64,000 nt of DNA, taken from assembly GCA_051651625.1 (NCBI GenBank), contig JBOFSQ010000103.1, positions 1 through 64,000 of the forward strand, read 5' to 3'. Position 1 is the stretch's first letter, and each line of letters begins with the position of its first letter. Position numbers and translations under genes: made by a program. Below, one piece after another: positions 26,223 to 33,298 of this stretch. Below the pieces are notes generated by a model. That model was given only the letters and a program-made list of their open reading frames with translations, searched no databases and had not been told where the DNA came from. This DNA is from JBOFSQ01 sp051651625 (lineage in GTDB: Bacteria; Planctomycetota; Planctomycetia; Pirellulales; Thermoguttaceae).

Positions 26223-27101
26223 ATGACAAACTTACAAACTTCGCACACGGCGATCACTGGCACGACGCCGCTCGACAAAAGTCTCGGATTTATCGGTACT
26301 GGCGAAATGGCGACGGCGATGGCGTGCTGCCTCGTTGGACGCGGTATTGTTCGGCCAGACCGACTCTTTCTTCGTGATGTCTACACACCTTCCGCCCAGC
26401 GTGCCGCAGAGCGAACTGGTGGGAGTGTTCTCGTATCGGCATACGATATTGTCACCAAGGCCGACGTAGTTGTACTTGCGGTCAAGCCGCAACAAATTGA
26501 AAGCGTTCTGCACGAACTTACGCACGACCAACTCGGCAAACCACGCACACAATCCGCTGACCGACTCTTCATCACAATCGCCGCAGGAATACGGATCGAG
26601 ACTTACACAAAGTTTTTGGGGGCGTCGGCGCGTGTCGCTCGCGCGATGCCAAATACGCCGATGCTCGTCGGTGAAGGGGCGAGTGCGTACTGCGGTTCCG
26701 AATCGCTCACCGAATCGGACTACGCCACGGTTCACACGCTCCTGTCGGCGACGGGGCGTGCGGAGCGTCTTTCCGAAAGTCAGTTGGACGCCGTTACCGG
26801 ACTCTCCGGCAGTGGTCCAGCGTATATGTTTCTCATTCTCGACGCACTCGCAGCGGGCGGCGTCAAGATGGGACTGCCGCGCCGCATCGCACTCGAACTT
26901 GCCGCGCAAACGATGCGCGGTGCCGCGACGATGGTTCTTGAAAGTGGCGAACATCCGGCGGTATTGCAAGACCGCGTAACCACTCCAGCAGGAACGACAA
27001 TCGCCGGACTATCGGCACTCGAACGTCTCGGCGTCCGCGCAGCGATGATGACCGCCGTCGAAGAAGCCACGATGCGTTCGCATGCGATGGGGCAGAAGTA
27101 G
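26223..27101 (+). CDS. proC: Pyrroline-5-carboxylate reductase
   Basis: 292 residues. The Rossmann motif is GFIGTGEMATAMA (residues about 23-35), followed by VVLAVKPQQ, the ITIAAGI segment, RAMPNTPMLVGEGAS, and the C-terminal ITGLSGSGPAYMF-type motif (VTGLSGSGPAYMFLILDAL) and DRVTTPAGTTIAGL. It reduces pyrroline-5-carboxylate to proline with NAD(P)H. The first ~20 residues before the Rossmann fold are longer than usual, but no later start has an SD. The promoter upstream suggests a leaderless mRNA. Confidence 0.95.
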   Translation: MTNLQTSHTAITGTTPLDKSLGFIGTGEMATAMACCLVGRGIVRPDRLFLRDVYTPSAQRAAERTGGSVLVSAYDIVTKADVVVLAVKPQQIESVLHELTHDQLGKPRTQSADRLFITIAAGIRIETYTKFLGASARVARAMPNTPMLVGEGASAYCGSESLTESDYATVHTLLSATGRAERLSESQLDAVTGLSGSGPAYMFLILDALAAGGVKMGLPRRIALELAAQTMRGAATMVLESGEHPAVLQDRVTTPAGTTIAGLSALERLGVRAAMMTAVEEATMRSHAMGQK

Positions 27102-27111
27102 TCAAGCCGTT

Positions 27112-27135
27112 TGGAGGGTTCGGCTATGCCGAACC
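27112..27135. repeat. Family B repeat
   Basis: One copy with core GGTTCGGCTATGCCGAACC, followed by gtgcgggtgcaagtttcc as at 17567. It is just downstream of proC and could act as a terminator-like hairpin, but it lacks a T-run. Confidence 0.85.
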
Positions 27136-27238
27136 GCTGTGCGGGTGCAAGTTTCCGAACAGTTCTACGGTCATGCAAACCGTGAACGTTTACAAATAGA
27201 CAAACCTCATCCGCCACAAAACTTCTGATTTTCTTGTC

Positions 27239-27267
27239 TTGTCAAAGTCGCGTTATTGTGGTATTCT
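27239..27267 (+). promoter_or_regulatory. Candidate sigma-70 promoter of the rimI operon
   Basis: TTGTCA (27239-27244), 17-bp spacer, TATTCT (27262-27267), about 87 bp upstream of ATG 27355. Confidence 0.4.
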
Positions 27268-27354
27268 ACCACTCCGAGTTGAACCCAAGTCGAAATCGGA
27301 TTGACTGATCGGGTTGTCTACGATGGAGCCTGCGTATCAAAGGATTGACAGGAA

Positions 27355-27903
27355 ATGAGTCCGTTCACAAATACTTTGTGTTTACCAGAGTCGGCGTCGC
27401 TCATTGTGGGCGCGGTGCATCCTGTTCAGGTACGCTGGATGGTGCGGCGTGACCTGCCGAGCGTAGCGGCGATAGAGCGAGCGAGTTTCGATTATCCTTG
27501 GCACGAAGACGACTTCTTGCGGTGTCTCCACCAGCGCAACTGCGTTGGAATGGTGGCCGAGCAAGCGGGCGAAATCGTCGGGATGATGATGTATGAAACG
27601 CCGCGAAATCGGTTGCACCTCCTCAATTTGGCAGTACACCCCGACTACCGACGATGCGGAATTGGGCGACAAATCGTCGCCAAACTTCAGACGAAACTCG
27701 TCAGCCAGCAACGAGTAAAGATGACGCTCGAAGTCCGCGAGACAAATCTTGCGGCGCAACTCTTCTTCCGTGCGATGGGGTTTCGCGCGGTCGCAGTTTT
27801 GAAAGACTTCTACGACGACTCAAACGACGACGCATACCTCATGCAATACCGCGTCGCCACGCCACGCACGGCTGCCGTCCAGCCGCAACGCCAAGCGGGA
27901 TAG
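27355..27903 (+). CDS. rimI: GNAT N-acetyltransferase, RimI type
   Basis: 182 residues from ATG 27355 (AGGAA just upstream). The acetyl-CoA site is in LLNLAVHPDYRRCGIGRQIVAKL (Q/RxxGxG/A form RRCGIG); IERASFDYPWHEDDF at the start, RETNLAAQLFFRAMGF and the FYDDSNDDAYLM end are RimI features. It acetylates the N-terminal Ala of ribosomal protein S18 in known members. The N-terminus has about 20 extra residues. It is the first gene of a tight plus-strand series; the next gene starts 4 bp after its stop. Confidence 0.88.
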   Translation: MSPFTNTLCLPESASLIVGAVHPVQVRWMVRRDLPSVAAIERASFDYPWHEDDFLRCLHQRNCVGMVAEQAGEIVGMMMYETPRNRLHLLNLAVHPDYRRCGIGRQIVAKLQTKLVSQQRVKMTLEVRETNLAAQLFFRAMGFRAVAVLKDFYDDSNDDAYLMQYRVATPRTAAVQPQRQAG

Positions 27904-27907
27904 ACTC

Positions 27908-28153
27908 ATGACGGATCAAGAATTTGACACAATGATCTACATCAAAGTACGCGGCATTGTGCGTGAGTTGATGGCACAAAGGAAGATGCACTTCTTGGCC
28001 GCACTCCGTTATCTCTATGGTTCAAAACTGTACGCCGATTTTTTGTGCGACGAAGCAACCAAAACGTGGCATATCAGTACCACCCGTCTGTTGTATTATC
28101 TCGAAATGGAAAAGCAACACAAAAGCATCACTTTTTTAGCGGATGAACTCTAA
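27908..28153 (+). CDS. Small first gene of a DUF3791/DUF3990-type module
   Basis: 81 residues. It starts 4 bp after rimI and overlaps the next ATG by one base (TAATG at 28151-28155). The sequence is mixed helical (IKVRGIVRELMAQRKMHFLAALRYLYGSKLYADFL, then TWHISTTRLLYYLEME). Its composition is distinctly more AT-rich than rimI or moxR. I recall small proteins with a similar LYxSKLYxxLxDxxTxxW pattern beside DUF3791 and DUF3990 genes in Firmicutes and Bacteroidetes, where they are hypothetical. A role as antitoxin or accessory protein is inferred only from position. Confidence 0.65.
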   Translation: MTDQEFDTMIYIKVRGIVRELMAQRKMHFLAALRYLYGSKLYADFLCDEATKTWHISTTRLLYYLEMEKQHKSITFLADEL

Positions 28154-28389
28154 TGGAAACCATCACGCAAGAACAAGATTTTGAACTCTTTTGTTTAGAG
28201 CAGTATCGTGCCAAGAAAAATCTTAACGGGCTACAGGCACTCACAATTTTTGAAACGCACGACATTTTTGATTTCCTCGAACAATCATACGAGGTCTTGC
28301 ATACCCAAGGGATGGGCTACATTTTGCAGGAAATCGAAGACATTATCACTGCGGACAAAAACGCAGACAAAAACAAGGTTCGGCAATGA
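28153..28389 (+). CDS. DUF3791-like protein, probable antitoxin
   Basis: 78 residues. It contains FELFCLEQYRAKKNLNGLQAL, then FDFLEQSYEVLHTQGMGYIL and EIEDII, which matches the DUF3791 consensus as I remember it (the VLHTQG motif is distinctive). It overlaps the previous stop by one base and the next gene by four (ATGA at 28386-28389), the arrangement expected for a toxin-antitoxin pair made in fixed proportion. AT-rich like its neighbours. Confidence 0.75.
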   Translation: METITQEQDFELFCLEQYRAKKNLNGLQALTIFETHDIFDFLEQSYEVLHTQGMGYILQEIEDIITADKNADKNKVRQ

Positions 28390-28886
28390 TACTGTATCAC
28401 GGTGGAATGCACGAAGTACAAACCCCGCAAATTCGTGTCCCAAACAGACCGCTTGATTTTTCTGTGGGGTTTTACACGACGACTCAAAAGTCCCAAGCCG
28501 AAAAATGGGCAAAGTCCAAGCAGGAAAAGTCAAAAAAACAGGGCCGATACGCAAACGCCGTGGTCTCCGTTTACGAATGCAGTCCCGATATTTTTGACGA
28601 CAACTTTGCCGTTAAAGTTTTCACCCAAGCCGATGATGAGTGGTTGGATTTTATTGTGAAAAACAGAAAAACAGTCTACCTGACTCATCCTTTCGACATC
28701 GTTAAAGGGCCGGTTGCCAACGATACACTGTTTAGAACTATCAATTTGTTTGAAGAAGGTGTTTACACCAAAGAAGAAACAATTTTGCGGCTCAAAAGTC
28801 ATTTGTTGTTTGACCAAATATCGTTCCACACGGAATTGGCATTACAACGACTGGCTTTTGTTGAAAGTGGGTCTATCTCTCAATGA
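28386..28886 (+). CDS. DUF3990 protein, probable ADP-ribosyltransferase-fold toxin
   Basis: 166 residues. It opens MILYHGGMHEVQTPQI, then LDFSVGFYTTTQKSQAEKWA, the family's signature that resembles the H/Y-G and F-Y/T-S motifs of ADP-ribosyltransferases. The C-terminal half has the KGPVANDTLFRTI segment conserved in DUF3990. Target and activity are unknown. It overlaps the DUF3791 gene upstream and the MoxR gene downstream by 4 bp each, so it is embedded in the operon and not a free cassette. A toxin role is inferred from fold and arrangement. Confidence 0.82.
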   Translation: MILYHGGMHEVQTPQIRVPNRPLDFSVGFYTTTQKSQAEKWAKSKQEKSKKQGRYANAVVSVYECSPDIFDDNFAVKVFTQADDEWLDFIVKNRKTVYLTHPFDIVKGPVANDTLFRTINLFEEGVYTKEETILRLKSHLLFDQISFHTELALQRLAFVESGSISQ

Positions 28887-29872
28887 AAACAAACACAGCG
28901 TCTTCTGAACACGCCTCGCTTGAGACGCTTGAACGGCTCGCCGACTTACGGCGACGAATCGTCGCGGAAGTCGGGCGCACAATCGTTGGCCACACCGCCG
29001 CACTCGACGAACTATTGACGGTGCTTCTCGCCGAGGGACACGCGATCATCGTCGGCGTTCCGGGACTGGCCAAGACGCTGCTCGTGCGAACGGTGGTTGC
29101 GATTCTTGGCGTCCCGATAGGGCGGATTCAGTGTACGCCCGACATGCTCCCCGCCGACGTTATCGGCGGCGACACGTTCATCGAAGTTAACGGAAAACGA
29201 GAAGTTGTCTTCCGTCGCGGGCCAGTCTTCACAAACATTCTGCTCGCCGACGAAATCAATCGCGCATCACCAAAAACGCAATCGGCACTACTCGAAGCAA
29301 TGCAAGAACGGCAAGTGACTTTCGGGCAAACGACGTTTCCGCTACCGCGTCCGTTTTCGGTTTTGGCGACACGCAACCCGATTGAACTGGAGGGGACGTA
29401 TCCGCTCCCCGAAGCGCAGCTCGACCGTTTCACAATGGAGATCGACGTCGGTTATCCGCAAGCGATTGACGACGAAATCGAGATCGCGGTACAACCGATG
29501 TTGTCGCCAGAAGTTGTGCCGCAGACGACGCTGGATGAGTGGATCACGTTTCAGGAAATTGTTGACCAAGTTCCGATGGCGCGTCATTTGGTTGAGTATG
29601 TTGCGACGGTTGTGCGTCGTTCACGCCCCGACGACGCAGCGGCACCTGAAATCGTGAAGCGTTACGTTCGCTGGGGTATTTCGCCGCGCGGGGCGCAGAC
29701 GTGGTGCCGCGCCGCGAAGGCACACGCCGCGCTCTTCGGACGACCAACCGTCACCACCGACGACATTCAAGCCATCGCAAACTCTGTCCTGCGTCATCGC
29801 CTCGTCACACACTACTCTGCCGAAGTCGATTGTGTAACGCACGATGATATTTTGCGAGAGTTAAGAGGGTAG
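28883..29872 (+). CDS. MoxR-family AAA+ ATPase
   Basis: 329 residues. Walker A is GVPGLAKTLLVRT, Walker B is LLADEINRASPKTQSALLEAMQE, followed by the sensor motif FSVLATRNPIELEGTYPLPEAQLDRF and a C-terminal lid with VRWGISPRGAQ. MoxR ATPases act as chaperones, usually paired with DUF58 and von Willebrand-factor-A proteins. None is next to it here: the downstream gene is an alcohol dehydrogenase on its own. It overlaps the DUF3990 gene by four bases, so it depends on read-through of the AT-rich module upstream. Confidence 0.92.
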   Translation: MKTNTASSEHASLETLERLADLRRRIVAEVGRTIVGHTAALDELLTVLLAEGHAIIVGVPGLAKTLLVRTVVAILGVPIGRIQCTPDMLPADVIGGDTFIEVNGKREVVFRRGPVFTNILLADEINRASPKTQSALLEAMQERQVTFGQTTFPLPRPFSVLATRNPIELEGTYPLPEAQLDRFTMEIDVGYPQAIDDEIEIAVQPMLSPEVVPQTTLDEWITFQEIVDQVPMARHLVEYVATVVRRSRPDDAAAPEIVKRYVRWGISPRGAQTWCRAAKAHAALFGRPTVTTDDIQAIANSVLRHRLVTHYSAEVDCVTHDDILRELRG

Positions 29873-29992
29873 GTGCGGGATTTACATATCCCGCACACGC
29901 GACGCACGTCGCGCACGAACTACGATTGATTGGCAATTCAACGGTATTTGTGTGTACACAAATACCGTGCGATGGGTGTGTAAACCCATCGC
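29873..29992. repeat. Cluster of four short inverted repeats between moxR and the alcohol dehydrogenase
   Basis: Four hairpins in order: GTGCGGGA/TCCCGCAC (29873-29896), CGCGAC/GTCGCG (29898-29913), a perfect 13-bp arm ACGGTATTTGTGT with its complement (29941-29968), and GCGATGGGT/ACCCATCGC (29969-29992). The first begins immediately after the moxR stop. The third, with two central bases, could be a protein-binding site upstream of the dehydrogenase. Confidence 0.75.
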
Positions 29993-30027
29993 CTACCTTG
30001 TCCACACACAACCAGAAAGATTTTCCG

Positions 30028-31179
30028 ATGCAAAACTTTGTATATCACAATCCGGTTCGAGTGATTTTTGGTCGCGGGACGATTCCGCAGATTGGCGGCG
30101 AAGTGAAGCCGTTTGGTAAGACGCTGCTCGTTTACGGGCAGGGATCGAGTCGTCGCAACGGCGTGTACGATCAAGTCGTCACGTCGCTCAAAGAGGCGGG
30201 CGTGACGTGGGTTGAGTTTGGTGGCGTGCGAGCCAATCCGGTTTTGTCGCACACACGCGACGGAATCGCGCTTGCGCGTGCGGAGCGAGTCGAGTCGATC
30301 CTCGCTGTTGGTGGTGGCAGCGTCATCGACGAGGCGAAGGCGATTGCGTTTGGTGCTGCGACAAACGAATACGATGTCTGGGAGGTCTACGCACGCAAGG
30401 CGCAGGTGACGAAAGCACTCCCGCTCTTGACGGTGCTAACGATGTCGGCGACTGGAACAGAAATGAACGGCGGCACTGTCATCACGAACGAATCGACGCG
30501 GCAGAAACTTGGGTACGGGAGTCCGCATCTTTATCCGCGTGTCTCGATTCTTGACCCCGAAGTTTTGTACACGATACCGGCGACACAGTCGGCTTACGGC
30601 GCAATCGACGCGGCGTGCCATTTGATGGAGAGTTACTTCACCGCCGAAGACGCAAACATTCCGCTGCAAGATCGTTATGTCGAAGGGATCGTGCGAACGT
30701 TAACCGAAATCGCTGCGCCGATGATTGCGAGTCCGCGTAACTACGATCTGCGGGCGACTTTCATGTGGGCGGCAACGCTGGCGTGGAACGGTACGGCACC
30801 AGCGGGCGTCGGAAATTGGGGGACGCCGAATCACCTGATCGGTCACGCGATGAGCGCGCTTTGTGACACGCCGCACGGCGAGTCGCTGGCGATTGCGCTC
30901 TCTGGTTGGATGCCGTGGTTCGCCGAGACGACGCCGCGCGGACGCGAACGAATCACAAAACTCGGTCGCGGCGTCTTCGATGCAAGTGATGACGTTGAAA
31001 CGATTGAACGGTTCCGCAACTGGTTTCGTTCGCTGAACGTCGCAACGACACTCGCCGGAATCGGCGTCAACGACGACGCAGAAATTGCCGCCAACGTCGC
31101 CGAAAACGCCCCACTCTGGGGACTCCCCGACTACGCCAACGCCGCAACAATCACAACGATTCTGCGCAGATGTGAGTAG
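30028..31179 (+). CDS. Iron-containing alcohol dehydrogenase (YqhD/BDH type)
   Basis: 383 residues from ATG 30028, the usual start (QNFVYHNPVRVIFGRG). The NADP-binding GGGSVIDEAKAIA, the TMSATGTEMNGG motif and metal-binding His residues in AIDAACHLMESYF and LIGHAMSALCDTPHGESLAI are all present. Members reduce aldehydes to alcohols with NADPH and iron or zinc. The gene ends shortly before a bidirectional terminator-like hairpin. It may serve fermentation or detoxification of aldehydes. Confidence 0.93.
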   Translation: MQNFVYHNPVRVIFGRGTIPQIGGEVKPFGKTLLVYGQGSSRRNGVYDQVVTSLKEAGVTWVEFGGVRANPVLSHTRDGIALARAERVESILAVGGGSVIDEAKAIAFGAATNEYDVWEVYARKAQVTKALPLLTVLTMSATGTEMNGGTVITNESTRQKLGYGSPHLYPRVSILDPEVLYTIPATQSAYGAIDAACHLMESYFTAEDANIPLQDRYVEGIVRTLTEIAAPMIASPRNYDLRATFMWAATLAWNGTAPAGVGNWGTPNHLIGHAMSALCDTPHGESLAIALSGWMPWFAETTPRGRERITKLGRGVFDASDDVETIERFRNWFRSLNVATTLAGIGVNDDAEIAANVAENAPLWGLPDYANAATITTILRRCE

Positions 31180-31199
31180 ACTGGGTTCAAAGAAACCAT

Positions 31200-31236
31200 A
31201 AAAAGGGCGGACCAAACTGGCCCGCCCCGTTTTTGC
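31200..31236. terminator. Bidirectional rho-independent terminator
   Basis: AAAAGGGCGG (about 31200-31209) pairs with CCGCCC(C) followed by GTTTTT (about 31224-31236). T-runs or A-runs on both sides allow termination of the dehydrogenase (plus) and of the pseudopilin gene (minus). Confidence 0.7.
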
Positions 31237-31261
31237 GTGCGCGACTTTTAAACGCAAAACG

Positions 31262-32353
31262 TCAAGGACTCGACGCTTCACCGCCATTGATCGAACCAAG
31301 CGCACCCCAAACTCCATACGGCGAAATACCACTGCTGACCGGTGTGGCCGTGTTTGAACCACACGCAATCGTCTCCGAAATAAACCGCACCGAGCCATCG
31401 CCTATCGCAACATTCACGCCACCTGAATGGTAGCTGGAAGCGGCGTTCATCTTGCGATTGTCATAAATATCGTCAGCTCCGTCAATTCGACCACCAGCAT
31501 CGCAGCTTGGACTATTTGGTGGTAGGATTGTACAAAACGTCGCTGGCCCGCGACCATCGGCCCAACGTGTACCGAAATGTTCACCTGAAAAAACGCTTCC
31601 GTTATAGGCGGTTTGATCATTTGTATCGCGTCTTTTCGTACATCCAATAGGTTGCAGGAGGTACGCTCCTGTTGGCGGTGTGGCAGTGGTCGTTACTGTT
31701 TTATTCCATCCATCCGTGTTGACCTGAGTAGCGAAACCACCCTTTATTTTGTTCAGCGGCGCGGATATGCAACGCTCGGAGAAAACGACGGTGTTTGATG
31801 TTCCATCCGACATCGAAGCCATACCATTCCACTTGCGGAAACGTGCGAAGATGCCACGCCTGTTAAGGCTGCTTGCGCCACTTTCCCGACACATGTCCGG
31901 CCAATCACCAACGCAATAGACGAAGGAATTACATCCTTCGCGACGATTTGCGTTCGAATCGGAAGGACACAGCAGGAACGCGATCGTCCTACTCCAAAGG
32001 TTGCCGCCACCCGGATCGTCTCCCGCGTCTGGCCCAGTCGTTCCTTCTTCGTAGACCGCTCCTTGCTCATAGAACGGCATCATCGTGAAGAGCGGTGTGT
32101 AGCGGTCAAAGTTTTTTGCCGCGTTGTTTGGGTTAATCACTTGGTTGTGCCCTGCCGGAAACGAGTTGTTGACGTCGTGGTAGTTGTGGAGTGCCAGCGC
32201 AAACTGTTTGTGGTGATTTTGGCACGTCATACGCCGCGCGGCTTCGCGCGCGGCTTGCACGGCGGGCAAGAGCAGTGCCACCAACACACCGATGATCGCA
32301 ATGACCACCAAAAGCTCGACCAACGTAAAACCGGTTCGTTCATTCGTTCTCAT
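31262..32353 (-). CDS. DUF1559 pseudopilin-like protein
   Basis: 363 residues from ATG 32353 (AAGGAG 8 bases upstream). A 9-residue leader is followed by the prepilin cleavage motif and helix, RTG/FTLVELLVVIAIIGVL, then VQAAREAARRMTC and the conserved HNYHDVNNSFPAGH; the C-terminus has HSGGVNVAIGDGSVRFI. These are the features of the planctomycetal DUF1559 (SBP_bac_10) family, presumably processed by a prepilin peptidase and anchored or secreted through a type II/IV-like machine. The function in the cell is unknown. Confidence 0.93.
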   Translation of the reverse strand: MRTNERTGFTLVELLVVIAIIGVLVALLLPAVQAAREAARRMTCQNHHKQFALALHNYHDVNNSFPAGHNQVINPNNAAKNFDRYTPLFTMMPFYEQGAVYEEGTTGPDAGDDPGGGNLWSRTIAFLLCPSDSNANRREGCNSFVYCVGDWPDMCRESGASSLNRRGIFARFRKWNGMASMSDGTSNTVVFSERCISAPLNKIKGGFATQVNTDGWNKTVTTTATPPTGAYLLQPIGCTKRRDTNDQTAYNGSVFSGEHFGTRWADGRGPATFCTILPPNSPSCDAGGRIDGADDIYDNRKMNAASSYHSGGVNVAIGDGSVRFISETIACGSNTATPVSSGISPYGVWGALGSINGGEASSP

Positions 32354-32422
32354 GGGAAATCTCCTTTGTTGGAAAATGGTTCTTGAAATTTGGTAAATGT
32401 TAAGGGAATTGGCCGCGTTGCC

Positions 32423-32661
32423 GTATTTGCCCCGACGGGGCAGCCATTTCAATAACCGGCGGTAAGTGCCGCCGCGATAGCGGCAAGCGCAACCGCCGGT
32501 GACAGGGCCAAAACTTCGGTGCGTCTGTAGGACGCGACTATTAATCGGTTTCAAAGTCGCGTCCTACAGACGCCATGTTTCTTGGGGCGGCACTACCGTA
32601 AGCTGCGCGGAGTACCGCTTGCATACGGTTATTAAAATCGCTGCCCCGTCGGGGCAAATAC
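32423..32661. repeat. 239-bp element with 22-bp terminal inverted repeats in the 32354-32674 gap
   Basis: Perfect 22-bp terminal inverted repeats of family D (32423-32444 and 32640-32661, core TTTGCCCCGACGGGGCA). Inside lie a 9-bp pair ACCGGCGGT/ACCGCCGGT (32455-32463 and 32492-32500) and a 19-bp perfect pair GCGTCTGTAGGACGCGACT (32521-32539) with its complement at 32555-32573. The organisation resembles the element at 13341. There is no ORF, so this looks like a non-autonomous element between pseudopilin and lipoprotein genes. Confidence 0.85.
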
Positions 32662-32674
32662 ATGTGAAATCCCC

Positions 32675-33091
32675 TCACTTCTTGAACGGCTCAACCGTGA
32701 TGTCAAACGTGGTCTTTCCTTTCACGTCGCAGGTTAGACCGCTGGTCGTCGGCGAGTTGTACTTGGGATCGATCAACGGCTTTGCAGGTTTGGAATCTAT
32801 AGCACTCAACGCCGCCGTACCAGAGTCATCGAAGGCCTTGTTGACCGTCACCGAGTACGTCCCGGGCGGGAGACCATCGTTCTGCGTTTGCGATCCGATG
32901 ACATAACTCCCATCGGATTGAATTTTCCCCGAAGCGACGTATGTTGGCGTGGAAAAGTGAACATCGCCTTTGGTCAACGGCGTTCCATCGGGGAACATCA
33001 CCTTTCCCGTGACGCCAACATTCCCGTCACCACAACCGACGACGAGGCACAGCACAAAACCCAACACGACTGTAGACAAACGACAAAGCAT
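32675..33091 (-). CDS. Small lipoprotein beside pseudopilins
   Basis: 138 residues. The N-terminus is a lipoprotein signal (VVLGFVLCLVVGC, Cys at about position 20 as the lipobox). The mature part starts GDGNVGVTGKVMFPDGTPLTKGDVHF and ends with a beta-sheet-rich PPGTYSVTV segment, the carboxypeptidase regulatory-like fold common to small planctomycetal lipoproteins found beside DUF1559 genes. It probably sits at the outer face of a membrane. No function is known. Confidence 0.82.
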   Translation of the reverse strand: MLCRLSTVVLGFVLCLVVGCGDGNVGVTGKVMFPDGTPLTKGDVHFSTPTYVASGKIQSDGSYVIGSQTQNDGLPPGTYSVTVNKAFDDSGTAALSAIDSKPAKPLIDPKYNSPTTSGLTCDVKGKTTFDITVEPFKK

Positions 33092-33135
33092 GATGAAGTC
33101 TCCAAATTAGGTTGTAACCACTCACGGTTCATTTC

Positions 33136-33257
33136 GTCACCCCCGCGTACTCGGCGGGGGCCTAGAGCTAACGCCTCGTCGTTCGCTTGCGCGAACGACG
33201 CGATCGCGTTTGCTTGTACCGTACTCTCTGGATGCCCGCCGAGTACGCGGGCATGAC
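33136..33257. repeat. Family C palindrome with nested hairpin
   Basis: Left arm GTCACCCCCGCGTACTCGG (33136-33154) pairs with the arm ending ACGCGGGCATGAC (33257). Inside is the perfect pair CGTCGTTCGC-TTGC-GCGAACGACG (33177-33200). It fills most of the gap between the lipoprotein and the second pseudopilin. Confidence 0.8.
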
Positions 33258-33298
33258 GGAACTGACACAAGCGTTGCAAACAAACATTGCAACAACGG

